Positions 43,264 through 52,567 of a DNA stretch of 64,000 nt are shown here, in pieces; position 1 is the stretch's first letter, and the number at the start of each line of letters is the position of its first letter. The position numbers and the translations under genes are program-made. The stretch is from Paenibacillus plantarum. GTDB lineage: Bacteria; Bacillota; Bacilli; Paenibacillales; NBRC-103111. The stretch is from the NCBI RefSeq assembly GCF_013141695.1, contig NZ_WHNY01000016.1, positions 108,972 to 172,971 of the forward strand, in the 5' to 3' direction. Under the pieces are notes generated by a model. It did no database searches, was not told where the DNA came from, and saw only the letters and a program-made list of their open reading frames with translations.

Positions 43264-43351
43264 AAACTTGCGATGATATAGGTGATTGATGTTCTGCCTA
43301 ACATTTTACTTCCGAGATTTTCACATAAAAATGGGAACAAGTTCATTTAAA

Positions 43352-44620
43352 TTATCGTGTTGTATACACCTTCACGCCATCACCACGTTGATAGCCCTGC
43401 CCTCCGGCTGGCAGCCAAATCAAGCAATCCGCATCTTTGATCGATACCATAATGCTCGATTTATCAATGCCAGCGGGTCTTACCCATAAGCACCCTGCGT
43501 CCACTCGTGTTGTCCCTCGAATATAACGCGGATAAACAGACGGTTTATCGTAGGGAACATCCAAAAAGGCTGTTAACACTTCCGTCTCCGGACATAGACA
43601 CCCTAACATCGCTTTAATAATCGGCTTAGCCAATAGCTCGAAACCTACGAACGAAGCGCCCGGGTTACCTGAAAGCGCAATGAGAAGTTTGTTTTTCCAT
43701 AACGCAGCACTCGTTGGTGTGCCTGGTCGCATCGCAACTTTATTAAACAATAGCTCCCCATCGAATCGACCGAATACATCGACGAGTACATCGTAATCGC
43801 CAACAGAGACACCACCAGAAGTCAGAATAAGATCGACCTCAGGCAGTACAGCTTCAACTGCGGCTTCTACCTGCCCAGGATCGTCCGAGAGTGCTGGCAT
43901 GATGAGGGCCGCTCCCCCGTTTGCTTCCACTTGAGCCGCTAACATGTAACTGTTACTGTTACGTATTTTCCCTGGCTGCATCTCCTGTTCGACTTGTAAG
44001 AGCTCAGAACCAGTTGAGAAAATAGCCACTCTTGGCCTTCGGTACACCTCAACCATGGAGAACCCGAAGGTCGCTAATATCGCGGCTTCTCCTGGACCAA
44101 TCCGAGTCCCCTGTGGGATCACTAACTCCCCAAGACTAACCTCACCAGCGATCGGCGTAATATTACTTGCTGCTTGCACATTTTTCTTAATCTTCACCTT
44201 GGCACCGAATGATGAGAGTACCTCATCCTGCAAGGAATCCGTCATCTCCAGCATCACAACCGTATCAGCACCATCTGGAACAGGCGCCCCCGTCATGATG
44301 CGAGCAGCCATCCCTGCTTGAACCGTGCACTTAGGTATAGTACCGCTTGGAATTCGCTCAATCACATGCAACACAATCGGATTGTCTGGATTCGCCGCTG
44401 CGATATCCTGGGAACGTACCGCATACCCATCCACACCTGATCTGCGAAAATGTGGCACAGCATGATCCGCATAAATATCTTTTGCTAACATTCTGCCAAA
44501 AGACGCCGGAAGCGAAACAGTCTCCGTTTCTGTGGGTTTAACATATTCGTAAAGTGCTGTCCGTGCTTCATCAACTGAGATCACTTTACGGCCAAACCTA
44601 AGCTTCATTTCGCTGCTCAC
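43352..44620 (-). CDS. moeA: Molybdopterin molybdenumtransferase
   Basis: 422 aa. Domain order as in MoeA: RSGVDGYAVRSQD near residue 60, VMTGAPVPDGADTVV (seen as IMTGAPVPDGADTVVMLE), ILTSGGVSVGDYD and ALSGNPGASFVGFELLAKP. It inserts molybdate into adenylylated molybdopterin. A GTG start 12 nt after GGGAGG. Last gene of the MOSC-mobA-moaA-moeA cluster. Confidence 0.96.
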   Translation of the reverse strand: MSSEMKLRFGRKVISVDEARTALYEYVKPTETETVSLPASFGRMLAKDIYADHAVPHFRRSGVDGYAVRSQDIAAANPDNPIVLHVIERIPSGTIPKCTVQAGMAARIMTGAPVPDGADTVVMLEMTDSLQDEVLSSFGAKVKIKKNVQAASNITPIAGEVSLGELVIPQGTRIGPGEAAILATFGFSMVEVYRRPRVAIFSTGSELLQVEQEMQPGKIRNSNSYMLAAQVEANGGAALIMPALSDDPGQVEAAVEAVLPEVDLILTSGGVSVGDYDVLVDVFGRFDGELLFNKVAMRPGTPTSAALWKNKLLIALSGNPGASFVGFELLAKPIIKAMLGCLCPETEVLTAFLDVPYDKPSVYPRYIRGTTRVDAGCLWVRPAGIDKSSIMVSIKDADCLIWLPAGGQGYQRGDGVKVYTTR

Positions 44621-44650
44621 TTGCTTCCCATGCCTCCCTGTGCCCGTTAG

Positions 44651-45655
44651 CTAACCGCCGATTTGAGACATTCGACGAATAGTTGGTGTATGCGACTGTT
44701 CTTCATTCATCAAAGCCTGAGCCATTTCGTGATTTTGAGGTTTAATGTCCAGCGCACGGAAGAACAAATCTTCCACCGCTGCATCATCGCCGATATATTT
44801 TCGAACATTGAACTCATCGGACCAATACAAGCAAGGCTTAATATTCCCATCTGCTGTTAAACGAAGCCGATTGCATGTTTCACAGAAATGATCGCTGATC
44901 GGGTGAATGAGCCCGAATGAGCCTAACGCACCTTCAATGCGATAATTCTGTGCTGGGCCGTTGCCATAAACCGCGTTCGAAGCTGTTGCTTCCCAACCCA
45001 TTTCCTTGCAGCGATCGAGAACCGTTGTAAGAGATAAATAACGCTTTTTCCAATCCTCATCTTGATGACCGATAGGCATATATTCAATAAAACGAACTTG
45101 AATCGGTCGATCAATCGTCATTTGTAAGAAATCAGCAATCTCGTCATCATTAATGCCTTTCATCAGCACCACATTCAGCTTAATCGGCGTAATGCCTACA
45201 CGATATGCTTCTTCAATAGAGGCAAGCACGCGACGAATATCACCACCGCGGGTGATTAACGAGAACCGATCTGCCCTCAAGGAATCCAAACTAATATTTA
45301 CACGAGTTAGCCCTGCTGCACGAAGCTTCTCAGCCCGTGACGCAAAGTAAATCCCATTCGTAGTCAATGCTATATCTTCAATTCCGGGAATCTGTGATAA
45401 CATGCCGATCAATTGGTCTAGGTTTTTACGAACCAACGGCTCTCCACCAGTTAATCGCAATTTGCGAACACCAAGTCCAGCTAGTACTCGGACAATCTCG
45501 GTTATTTCATCAAAAGTTAACAGCTTCTCATCCGGTTCAAATTCCATTCCATCTTCCGGCATACAATATACACAACGCAAATTACAACGATCTGTCACTG
45601 AGATGCGCAGGTAATCATGCATCCGGCCAAAACGATCCAATAGCTGCTTTGGCAT
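44651..45655 (-). CDS. moaA: GTP 3',8-cyclase (molybdenum cofactor synthesis)
   Basis: 334 aa radical-SAM enzyme. CNLRCVYC (CxxxCxxC) near residue 24 binds the SAM cluster; CETCNRLRLTADGNIKPCL near 260 binds the second 4Fe-4S cluster. The protein ends in the GG tail required for activity (MSQIGG). It makes the first Moco intermediate with MoaC, which is not in the window. The ATG at 45655 has AAGGTGG 6 nt upstream. Confidence 0.97.
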   Translation of the reverse strand: MPKQLLDRFGRMHDYLRISVTDRCNLRCVYCMPEDGMEFEPDEKLLTFDEITEIVRVLAGLGVRKLRLTGGEPLVRKNLDQLIGMLSQIPGIEDIALTTNGIYFASRAEKLRAAGLTRVNISLDSLRADRFSLITRGGDIRRVLASIEEAYRVGITPIKLNVVLMKGINDDEIADFLQMTIDRPIQVRFIEYMPIGHQDEDWKKRYLSLTTVLDRCKEMGWEATASNAVYGNGPAQNYRIEGALGSFGLIHPISDHFCETCNRLRLTADGNIKPCLYWSDEFNVRKYIGDDAAVEDLFFRALDIKPQNHEMAQALMNEEQSHTPTIRRMSQIGG

Positions 45656-45740
45656 CGGAGTCCACCTTCTCTCTCTGTTCATTATGGCATATTTTCTAAC
45701 AAAATCCTAGATTATCAAGCATTTTATATAAAAAAATGAA

Positions 45741-46355
45741 TTATTGTGGTAGATTATCTAACATATACTCATATTCTTCTGGCGTATTAATATTGGTTAC
45801 GAAATCGGTTCGAAGACCACGTTGAACCCAATAATCCCCATCCACAGACTGCCAATCCAAATGCTCTAGCAGCCCCATCAATCGGTAATTGTGTTGCCCA
45901 AGCAGCAGTTCGGCTTCAAACCCAACTTCTCTTGCATAGATCCCATGCAGGGGATGCAGACGGCCTTCTATCTCAGGAATAACGGCATCCACATTAGTCT
46001 CTCGGCACAGTTCTGCCATCACCTTAGCTGCTTCTACAGAAATAAATGGCATGTCGCACCCAACAACCCATACATGAGACGCGCTAGCGACTTTCAGGGC
46101 AGCGTGAATGCCGCTTAACGGACCCTTTTGGATATAATGGTCGCTCACACATTGTACGTCTATATCCTTAACCCCAATCAGCAACGGCTGAAGGGTTTCC
46201 ATGTCATTGGTCACTACAATAATTTGCTCGCATCCACGCGACATTTCTTTCAGTTGTCTTAAGAGAATAGCTTCGCCTTGCACAGGTAGAAGTGCTTTGT
46301 GTTTCCCGCCCATGCGGCGATTCAAGCCTCCTGCAAGTATAACACCCGTCATCAT
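45741..46355 (-). CDS. mobA: Molybdenum cofactor guanylyltransferase (MobA-like)
   Basis: 204 aa. GVILAGGLNRRMGGKHKALL is the nucleotide-binding start (LAGG.s.RMG..K); WVVGCDMPFIS holds the metal-binding Asp. It adds GMP to Moco. It overlaps the MOSC gene by 4 nt. The neighbouring oxidase is of the sulfite-oxidase type, which uses Moco without a nucleotide, so a bis-MGD enzyme probably exists elsewhere. Confidence 0.92.
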   Translation of the reverse strand: MMTGVILAGGLNRRMGGKHKALLPVQGEAILLRQLKEMSRGCEQIIVVTNDMETLQPLLIGVKDIDVQCVSDHYIQKGPLSGIHAALKVASASHVWVVGCDMPFISVEAAKVMAELCRETNVDAVIPEIEGRLHPLHGIYAREVGFEAELLLGQHNYRLMGLLEHLDWQSVDGDYWVQRGLRTDFVTNINTPEEYEYMLDNLPQ

Positions 46356-46996
46356 GCCTCGAGCTCCGCCAATCTTTTCCTAAACGACTGCTTCCAGCTA
46401 GCCGAAAGGCTATCTACAGAAAGCACTCTTTTGATCGCATCGATATTGAACTTATCGTGATACTTGATCTGATTGGCGAACGCAACCGTCACACCCGCTT
46501 CATCACTAGCAATGAGTTTCATCTCGGAGTCCGGTGCAAGGTAACCCTCTTTCAGTACGCGAAAATAATAGCCTGTATATCCTGTTTCCTGAACGTACAG
46601 CGTTGCTTCTGGCCAATCCATACGCTTTGCTAGTTTATGACAAGGCTGCCTAGGCTGTGAGACCTGCACGATAACCTCGCCAATGGCAAATTGATCACCA
46701 ATACAAACCTCATGCTCCTGCAAGCCGCGAATCGTCAGATTTTCACCAAAGGTAGCAGCGTCCAATGTATGGCCCCGCAAGTTTTCCCAGTACGCATAGT
46801 GCTCTTCAGGATACACGCAGATGGCTTTATCAACACCGCCATGAACCGTTAGATCGGCCTGCCCATCCCCGTCAATTTGTACCTTGGATACAAACAAAGA
46901 CGAGCTGACCGGCGTCTTATAAATCCCCGTGGTCAGCTCTTTTCCTTGATATGTTATATGCTGGGGTAACCCCACATTGATAGATGTAATTTGCAT
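46352..46996 (-). CDS. MOSC-domain protein (YiiM-like)
   Basis: 214 aa. DGQADLTVHGGVDKAICVYP is the MOSC entry, GENLTIRGL the next conserved element, and VSQPRQPCHKLAKRM carries the conserved Cys. MOSC proteins bind Moco and can act as molybdo-enzymes that reduce N-hydroxylated compounds, or deliver sulfur. First gene of the Moco cluster. GAGGGG lies 8 nt before the ATG. Confidence 0.92.
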   Translation of the reverse strand: MQITSINVGLPQHITYQGKELTTGIYKTPVSSSLFVSKVQIDGDGQADLTVHGGVDKAICVYPEEHYAYWENLRGHTLDAATFGENLTIRGLQEHEVCIGDQFAIGEVIVQVSQPRQPCHKLAKRMDWPEATLYVQETGYTGYYFRVLKEGYLAPDSEMKLIASDEAGVTVAFANQIKYHDKFNIDAIKRVLSVDSLSASWKQSFRKRLAELEA

Positions 46997-47092
46997 GGCA
47001 AATGCCCCTCATTCCGCACAGGATTCTTTGCCCTTACTATATCAAAATTTTTGCAAAAAGTCAGCGCCTGCATCAACAGCACCGAACCTATG

Positions 47093-48415
47093 TTAGGCGT
47101 TTGATTTGCCTACCCACGCATCGTTATCATAGCCCCGTACTTCCCAATACCCCATGTGCTCTTTCTCGATTAACTCGATACCTTGCAGCCATTTCACTGA
47201 TTTATAGGCGTACATCTGAGGCACAATCAGTCGCACTGGTCCACCTAGTTGCTGTGGAATCGGCTTACCGTCCATCAAGACGGCGACCAAGATATCATCT
47301 CCGTTTGCCTGACTCAAGGACAGTGCATCTGTATATACTTTATCGCCTGAATAAAATTTCACAAATTTTGCCGATGCTTGAACACCAGCCGCCGCTAACA
47401 GTTGCTTCAGTGGAATGCCTTCCCATGTACATTGGTACACGGACCATCCTGTTACACAGTGAAAGTCACTTACTTGAACTGTGCGTTTCATCTGCAGGAA
47501 CTGTTCCCAGTTCCACGCATTGGGTTTATCCACGAGACCTGAAATTGCGAATTTCCAGGTGTCCGAGGAGAACGTCGGAATTTCCGTCACCGTGTAGATG
47601 CGGAAATTCCCTTTGGCCCCTCCGCCTACAACAGCGGCGGAGTCAGGCAATGGCGCTGGCGGCGGCAACATGCGGTTGCCGTCATTGGCCACATACTCGG
47701 CGGTCGACGACCCGCCGGTATCGAAGGCGCCTTTTATCCAGCGATAAAAGGCGGGGCCGACCGCGATCACGAGCAGCACCCCTGCGACGAGTCGCAGGAA
47801 GGAGGCGCGTGTGATCGGCGATTCCTTCAGCGCGGCGATGACCGCCTGCGCTGCTGTGCGCCCTGCGGTGGCGTCTTCGGACGCCACCGGGGCTATGTCT
47901 GCCGCTGCGACGCTCGCGGCGGCAGGCGGCCTGCTGGCAGCGGCTTGTTCGAGCCGCTGTTGACGCTTGAGCCATCGGCTGCGCGAGATGGCGTGGTACA
48001 CGGCATACGGCACTCCGACCCAGGTGAGCAGGTCATGCACGAGGAGTGCCGCGTTGTTCAAGCCCGGTGGCATGTGACGGAACTGCCACAAGATCACGCC
48101 TGATGCGGCCCAGCCGATCAGGAGCGCGAGCACGAATACCAAATTCGCGCGTTGGTTGCGGCGCGCGCGAATCTGACGCCAATGCTTGCGAATCATTGGC
48201 GCGTACAAAACCATGAGCAGCGCAGAGGCTACTCCCAAATAAATGTGGAGCTGCTTCAGTGTCACACGAAATGCGCCAAGATCTCCTCGAATTGCGCCAA
48301 TACTGAGCACAATTCCTGTCACAGTCAACAACACCAAAATCCAAGCATTCCAGCTATGAATGGCGTTTAAACGCTTTCCAAACGACTGCTTGAGCCAGCC
48401 TCTTTTTGACTCCAC
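47093..48415 (-). CDS. Membrane-anchored sulfite-oxidase-like molybdopterin enzyme fused to cytochrome b561-like spans
   Basis: About 440 aa. Residues 1-150 have four hydrophobic spans with histidines (LNAIHSWNAW, LKQLHIYLGV, ALLVHDLLTW, YAVYHAISRS), like the haem-binding bundle of YedZ or cytochrome b561. An Ala-rich, GC-rich linker (about 155-190) and a fifth span (about 205-222) follow. Residues 255-425 are the oxidoreductase molybdopterin-binding domain, with the Mo-ligand Cys in SDFHCVTGWS near 323 and GGPVRLIVPQMY. YedY and YedZ are normally separate proteins; here they appear fused. The GTG at 48415 has AAAGGA 10 nt upstream. It is divergent from nothing and lies beside the Moco genes. 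Confidence 0.87.
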   Translation of the reverse strand: MESKRGWLKQSFGKRLNAIHSWNAWILVLLTVTGIVLSIGAIRGDLGAFRVTLKQLHIYLGVASALLMVLYAPMIRKHWRQIRARRNQRANLVFVLALLIGWAASGVILWQFRHMPPGLNNAALLVHDLLTWVGVPYAVYHAISRSRWLKRQQRLEQAAASRPPAAASVAAADIAPVASEDATAGRTAAQAVIAALKESPITRASFLRLVAGVLLVIAVGPAFYRWIKGAFDTGGSSTAEYVANDGNRMLPPPAPLPDSAAVVGGGAKGNFRIYTVTEIPTFSSDTWKFAISGLVDKPNAWNWEQFLQMKRTVQVSDFHCVTGWSVYQCTWEGIPLKQLLAAAGVQASAKFVKFYSGDKVYTDALSLSQANGDDILVAVLMDGKPIPQQLGGPVRLIVPQMYAYKSVKWLQGIELIEKEHMGYWEVRGYDNDAWVGKSNA

Positions 48416-48524
48416 CTTCGCCACATCCTTTATGCGTTCATCCTAATATTTCTATCATAACGTATAAATATTAAAAAAGGCTTACAATTAGGTGCTAGGC
48501 CTTCTTTTTTACCTTCATAAGTTC

Positions 48525-48551
48525 AAAAGAGCCTGCCCAATAGGCAGACTC
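48525..48551 (-). terminator. Terminator after the Met/Asp/Lys repeat protein
   Basis: On the minus strand GAGTCTGCC pairs with GGCAGGCTC (one G-T pair), then TTTTG. Confidence 0.6.
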
Positions 48552-48562
48552 CATCCATCCAT

Positions 48563-49060
48563 TTATTTCAATAAGTACATTTCAACAAACGACTTCGGAA
48601 CATACGTCATACTGTCAATCAGCATCGGAGTGTACATCAACATGCCTTCCATGCCATCCACGATGATCGTCTTACTATCAATCTGAATACTGAACGTGTG
48701 CCCCTTCATCATCTTGTCTTCCATCATTCCTTTATCATCCATCTTATTCTTGTCTTCCATCATTCCTTTATCACCCATCTTGCTCTTGTCCTCCATCATA
48801 CCCTTATCACCCATCTTCGCCAAAACAATCATATGTGTAGCATCTTGCCATGTCACTTTGAACCCTAATGATTCCGCAACTTGGCGCAACGGGACTAACT
48901 CCGTGCCGTCCTTCATCATCTTTTGGATACCTGTATAATCATAAGACTTTGCCATCATTTCCTCAGCACTCGCGAATGTTGGGAGTGCCAGCGTGCAAGC
49001 AGCTACCCCCACAATCATTGCTTTTCTCCAAGACAATCTCACATTCATTTTCGGATTCAT
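48563..49060 (-). CDS. Secreted copper-amine-oxidase-N protein with Met/Asp/Lys tandem repeat
   Basis: About 165 aa. Signal peptide ending SAEE (cut after FASA, near residue 33). The two halves of a copper-amine-oxidase N-like domain (LVPLRQVAESLGFKVTWQDA; TIIVDGMEGMLMYTPMLIDS then TYVPKSFVEMYL) are separated by an insertion of three tandem copies of a 14-residue unit of the form K-M-G/D-D-K-G-M-M-E-D-K. Met- and Asp-rich repeats can bind metals such as copper. It lies directly before the two-component genes at 49224-50989, all on the minus strand, but downstream of them and behind their terminator... the gene order is response regulator, kinase, terminator, then this gene. Confidence 0.82.
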   Translation of the reverse strand: MNPKMNVRLSWRKAMIVGVAACTLALPTFASAEEMMAKSYDYTGIQKMMKDGTELVPLRQVAESLGFKVTWQDATHMIVLAKMGDKGMMEDKSKMGDKGMMEDKNKMDDKGMMEDKMMKGHTFSIQIDSKTIIVDGMEGMLMYTPMLIDSMTYVPKSFVEMYLLK

Positions 49061-49173
49061 CGCATTCATTCCTCTCATTTCAATTGTTGTGTTCGCTTCA
49101 CATCACCTAATTTACAGTGTCATGCTTACCAAGCTCTAACGATAACCTTACAAATCACTTACAGAAGCCTAAC

Positions 49174-49214
49174 AAAAAGAAGCCTAGCATCTTGTTACAT
49201 GCCAGACTTCTTTG
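49174..49214 (-). terminator. Terminator after histidine kinase
   Basis: On the minus strand AAGAAGTCTGGCAT pairs with ATGCTAGGCTTCTT (12 of 14), then TTTTG. Confidence 0.75.
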
Positions 49215-49223
49215 AACATACCG

Positions 49224-50273
49224 CTATGCTTGATGGACCGGCAGCGTGAACCAGAACTGACTCCCGCCCCCGCCTGTCGCTTTATTTCTATCGACGCCAA
49301 TTGTGCCGCCATGCAGCTCTACAATCGATTTAGCAATGGCCAAACCGAGCCCAGCCCCACCGCTTGATCTTGTTCGAGATGGATCAGAGCGATAGAACCG
49401 ATCGAAGATTCGTTCTTTATCTTCTTCCACAATACCGTGTCCTTGATCTGTGATAGACAGTTTTACGAACTGCTCTGTTACATGCTCCGCCCGAATATCT
49501 ATCATTCCGCCAACAGGCGAATGCCGAATCGCATTATCCAAAATATTAGCAAGCACTCGTTTCATTTCCTGCGGCATAATGGCAACTGGCGGTAATCGCT
49601 CAGGCAGATCGACTTCAACCTGCATTTCTTTTTCCTCTAGTTGAAAAGCTAAGCTTTGCAACCCATCCACAAGAAAATGATCCACATGGTATAGCTCAGG
49701 CGTGAACTCCGTACCACCTGCATCTAGCTGTGATAACTTAAACAGTTCTTGAATTAGCGCATCCAATCTCCCTGTTTCCAGTCGAATCGTTTGCAAATAC
49801 CGCTCGAAAGTCGGCTTATCTGCAATCACATCATCCTGCAAAGCTTCAACAAAGGCTTGAATAGAGGCCATCGGGGTTCGCAAATCATGTGATACATGGG
49901 CTACAAGCTCTTTGCGGGAGGCTTCAGCTGACCGAATTTTACCGAAACTTTCATTTAATTTGGCCGTCATCTGATTAAATTGCGCCGCTAGCCGCTGGTA
50001 TTCTAAGGGACCAATTAGCGGTACTTTACCTTTGAAATCCCCCTCCGCAATATGCGTGGTTTCCTGAGTAATGGCTTTAATCGCTTTTTCCAAAGGTCTC
50101 GTCATGACAAAATGAACGAGCATGGAAACGCCAGCCGCACCCACCGTTACGGTTGATAAGAGCACAACATCTTTCCAATTCAACAGCATGTATCTATAAC
50201 ATATAAATAAGCTAAGCAGGATCATCCCTGTACTTACACCGCTTGCGATAAGCAGATATAACCGAAGCTTCAT
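49224..50273 (-). CDS. HAMP-domain sensor histidine kinase
   Basis: 349 aa. Two membrane spans (about 5-25 and 36-58) with almost no external loop, then HAMP (59-115). H box VSHDLRTPMASIQAF with the phosphorylated His near residue 128; N box NILDNAIRHSP; G boxes DQGHGIVEE and GGAGLGLAIAKSIVE. It overlaps the response regulator gene by 4 nt. The short loop suggests sensing inside the membrane. Stimulus unknown. Confidence 0.93.
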   Translation of the reverse strand: MKLRLYLLIASGVSTGMILLSLFICYRYMLLNWKDVVLLSTVTVGAAGVSMLVHFVMTRPLEKAIKAITQETTHIAEGDFKGKVPLIGPLEYQRLAAQFNQMTAKLNESFGKIRSAEASRKELVAHVSHDLRTPMASIQAFVEALQDDVIADKPTFERYLQTIRLETGRLDALIQELFKLSQLDAGGTEFTPELYHVDHFLVDGLQSLAFQLEEKEMQVEVDLPERLPPVAIMPQEMKRVLANILDNAIRHSPVGGMIDIRAEHVTEQFVKLSITDQGHGIVEEDKERIFDRFYRSDPSRTRSSGGAGLGLAIAKSIVELHGGTIGVDRNKATGGGGSQFWFTLPVHQA

Positions 50274-50989
50274 GATGGCTCCCTACCCTCAAATTTATAG
50301 CCGATTCCCCATACCGTCTTAATAAATCGTGGTTGAGACGGGTTCGCTTCTATTTTCTCCCTTAGCCTGCGAATGTGTACAGTGACCGTTGTGGTGTCGC
50401 CATAATAATCCACATCCCACACTTTATTAAGCAGTTGATTTCGTGAAAAGACTTGCTCTGGATGCCTGACAAATAAATGCAGCAACTCAAACTCTTTCAC
50501 GGTCAATTCGATTTCCTTCTCATTCACACGCACAGTGCGGTGTAGGACATTGAGCTCCAGTCCTGGAAATCTCATAATATGCGAAGGCGTCACCTCCGCC
50601 ATCTCTGGCAACACCAGCTGATTGCGCTGCTGCCTACGTAAAATAGCCTTCACGCGCAGCACCAGCTCACGAGGCGAGAAGGGTTTCGTCATGTAATCAT
50701 CTGCTCCCATTGTTAACCCCATCAAGCGATCCATTTCATCCCCTCTCGCCGTTAACATAATAATGGGCACGTCCTGCTCGTTGCGAATTTCTTCGCATAC
50801 CTGCCAACCCGTCGTGCCAGGCATCATGAGATCAAGCACGATTAGCTCCGGATTATGCTGCCTCCATAGTCGAAGAGCCTCATCCCCGCCTTCAGCTGTC
50901 ATGACTTGATAGCCTTCCCGCTTCAAATATACGGAGCATACATCGGTTATATTAGTCTCATCATCAACAACGAGAATGAGTGAATTCAT
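50270..50989 (-). CDS. OmpR-family response regulator
   Basis: 239 aa. Receiver with DDE near residue 8, acceptor Asp in LIVLDLMMPGTTGW near 52 and Lys in YMTKPFSPREL. Winged-helix DNA-binding domain at about 140-236 (ELTVKEFELLHLFVRHPEQVFSR; TTVTVHIRRLREKIE). The ATG at 50989 has GGGGAG 9 nt upstream. First gene of a two-gene operon with its kinase. Confidence 0.93.
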   Translation of the reverse strand: MNSLILVVDDETNITDVCSVYLKREGYQVMTAEGGDEALRLWRQHNPELIVLDLMMPGTTGWQVCEEIRNEQDVPIIMLTARGDEMDRLMGLTMGADDYMTKPFSPRELVLRVKAILRRQQRNQLVLPEMAEVTPSHIMRFPGLELNVLHRTVRVNEKEIELTVKEFELLHLFVRHPEQVFSRNQLLNKVWDVDYYGDTTTVTVHIRRLREKIEANPSQPRFIKTVWGIGYKFEGREPS

Positions 50990-51171
50990 CCTTATAATCT
51001 CCCCTAACGACGGAATGACGTTCAATACTGTTTTTAAGTATACCTCATAACAGGGAGCTCAAAGCTTACAGATATCTTACAAATAGGTTGAACATCATGC
51101 CTTTCAAGCAAAAGAAAAAGGTCAAATCGCGTCGCAACGGATTTCACCTTCATGAGTATGTATAGTTGAAT

Positions 51172-51555
51172 TTAGCCGCCAATACGAATCTTGCGGTATG
51201 TATCGATAAACGATAGGACATCGACCCGTTTCCCCCTCTTTTTAGCTACACGAGCCATTTTCACAAGGGTTGTCCAGAACTCATCTAGCACAGGTGATTC
51301 AAATCCTTCTTCATTTGATTCTTGCGTTAACTTATGTTTGTTTTTGTAGGAAGTGCCTTCATCCGAAATAAGGTACTGAATTTGACTTTTTTTCCATTGC
51401 TCACCCGATACATAACTGACACCCATTTCACGCATTTTTTTGCGGACCGATGTAACAGGACGTGATAATTCTCTAGCAATGACAACTGGTGGACACTCCG
51501 AGGAAAGGCGAATTAGTTTGTCCAGTTCTTGAGTGGACCATGGTTTTTTAGTCAT
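51172..51555 (-). CDS. Hypothetical Myb/SANT-like helix-turn-helix protein
   Basis: About 127 aa. The N-terminus KPWSTQELDKLIRLSSECPPVVIARELSRPVTSVRKKMREMG, read in parts, has the tryptophan and the three-helix pattern of Myb/SANT or GcrA-like domains that bind DNA. The C-terminus (80-125) is helical and basic without known motif. GGGG lies 10 nt before the ATG; an in-frame ATG at 51570 is possible. Function unknown. Confidence 0.65.
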   Translation of the reverse strand: MTKKPWSTQELDKLIRLSSECPPVVIARELSRPVTSVRKKMREMGVSYVSGEQWKKSQIQYLISDEGTSYKNKHKLTQESNEEGFESPVLDEFWTTLVKMARVAKKRGKRVDVLSFIDTYRKIRIGG

Positions 51556-51739
51556 AGCAATAAACCCCATTTCGTAAATATGAATGTTTCATTTTGCCTA
51601 TTCTTGGTGAAGTACTAAAGGTATAATCAGAGAATAGCAATGAAATGTTAAGTAAGTATGAGTTAACCATAATGAAAGTATGAAGACATAACTTTTTCGC
51701 TATTTTTTTTACAAATATGTCAATGGAGGGTGAAAAACA

Positions 51740-52561
51740 ATGAAAAAACACGTAAATGGTACCGAATTGTTCGTTCAAGATCAAGGTCAAGGAGCTCCTG
51801 TTATCCTCCTTCACGGTTTTCCCTTGGATCACCGGATGTGGCAATCACAAATCGAGGCATTGTCCGCAAACTACCGCGTACTTGCACCTGATTTCCGTGG
51901 CATGGGTCAATCCGATTTGCCAGTTACGCCAATGTCTCTCACACAATATGCGCAAGATATTCTCGCTCTTATGGATGAATTACGGATAGAAAAAGCCACC
52001 CTCGGAGGCTTTTCCATGGGCGGCTATGTCGCTTTTGCTCTACTTCGTCTAGCACCTGAACGCTTCTCAGCGTTGATTCTAGCCAATACACGTCCCGAGC
52101 CAGATGGCCAAGAAGGACGGAAAAATCGCATGAACATGGCTGTCTCTCTGTATGACAAGGGAGCCGCGGCCGCTCGAAATGCCATGCTTCCTAAACTTGT
52201 GACAGAAGCCACAGTTCAAGAGCAGCCGCAGCTGATCGATTCACTCAAAGTGATCATGGACAGCATGCCAGCCGAAGGTCTTGTCCACGCCAGCATCGCG
52301 ATGGCCTTCCGCGCGGACTCGGTTGGCCTCCTGCCTACCATCTCTGTGCCAACCCTCGTCATCGCTGGCGAACAGGATGCAATCGCGCCGCCGGATGTTA
52401 TGAAGTCTATGGCTGATCAGATTCCAGGCGCTAACTTTCACGTCATTCCTTCTGCTTCCCACTTAACACCCATGGAGAAACCGGAAGCCTTCAATGATCT
52501 AGTTCTTGCCTTTCTGAAGGAAGCTTCGCTTAAATCAATGGACTACCGCTCGCCTTCCTAA
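51740..52561 (+). CDS. Alpha/beta hydrolase
   Basis: 273 aa. HGFPLDHRMW forms the oxyanion region, GGFSMGGYVA holds the nucleophile Ser near residue 94, AGEQDAIAPP the acid Asp near 215 and ASHLTPMEKP the catalytic His near 242. It resembles small esterases and 3-oxoadipate enol-lactonase-type enzymes (BioH/PcaD group). GGAGGGTG precedes the ATG. The stop lies 6 nt from the convergent ROK gene end. Substrate unknown. Confidence 0.92.
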   Translation: MKKHVNGTELFVQDQGQGAPVILLHGFPLDHRMWQSQIEALSANYRVLAPDFRGMGQSDLPVTPMSLTQYAQDILALMDELRIEKATLGGFSMGGYVAFALLRLAPERFSALILANTRPEPDGQEGRKNRMNMAVSLYDKGAAAARNAMLPKLVTEATVQEQPQLIDSLKVIMDSMPAEGLVHASIAMAFRADSVGLLPTISVPTLVIAGEQDAIAPPDVMKSMADQIPGANFHVIPSASHLTPMEKPEAFNDLVLAFLKEASLKSMDYRSPS

Positions 52562-52567
52562 CAGAAG

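Noticed and set aside
43140..43346. Minus-strand open frame of 68 codons after moeA
   Set aside because: It spans the terminator, runs into repeat element C and shows no family resemblance.
47002..47814. Plus-strand open frame of 270 codons
   Set aside because: Antisense to the molybdoenzyme gene, which has convincing domains.
48472..48512. Second terminator-like A/T-flanked hairpin near the molybdoenzyme
   Set aside because: Only about five base pairs can form; weaker than the stem at 48525.
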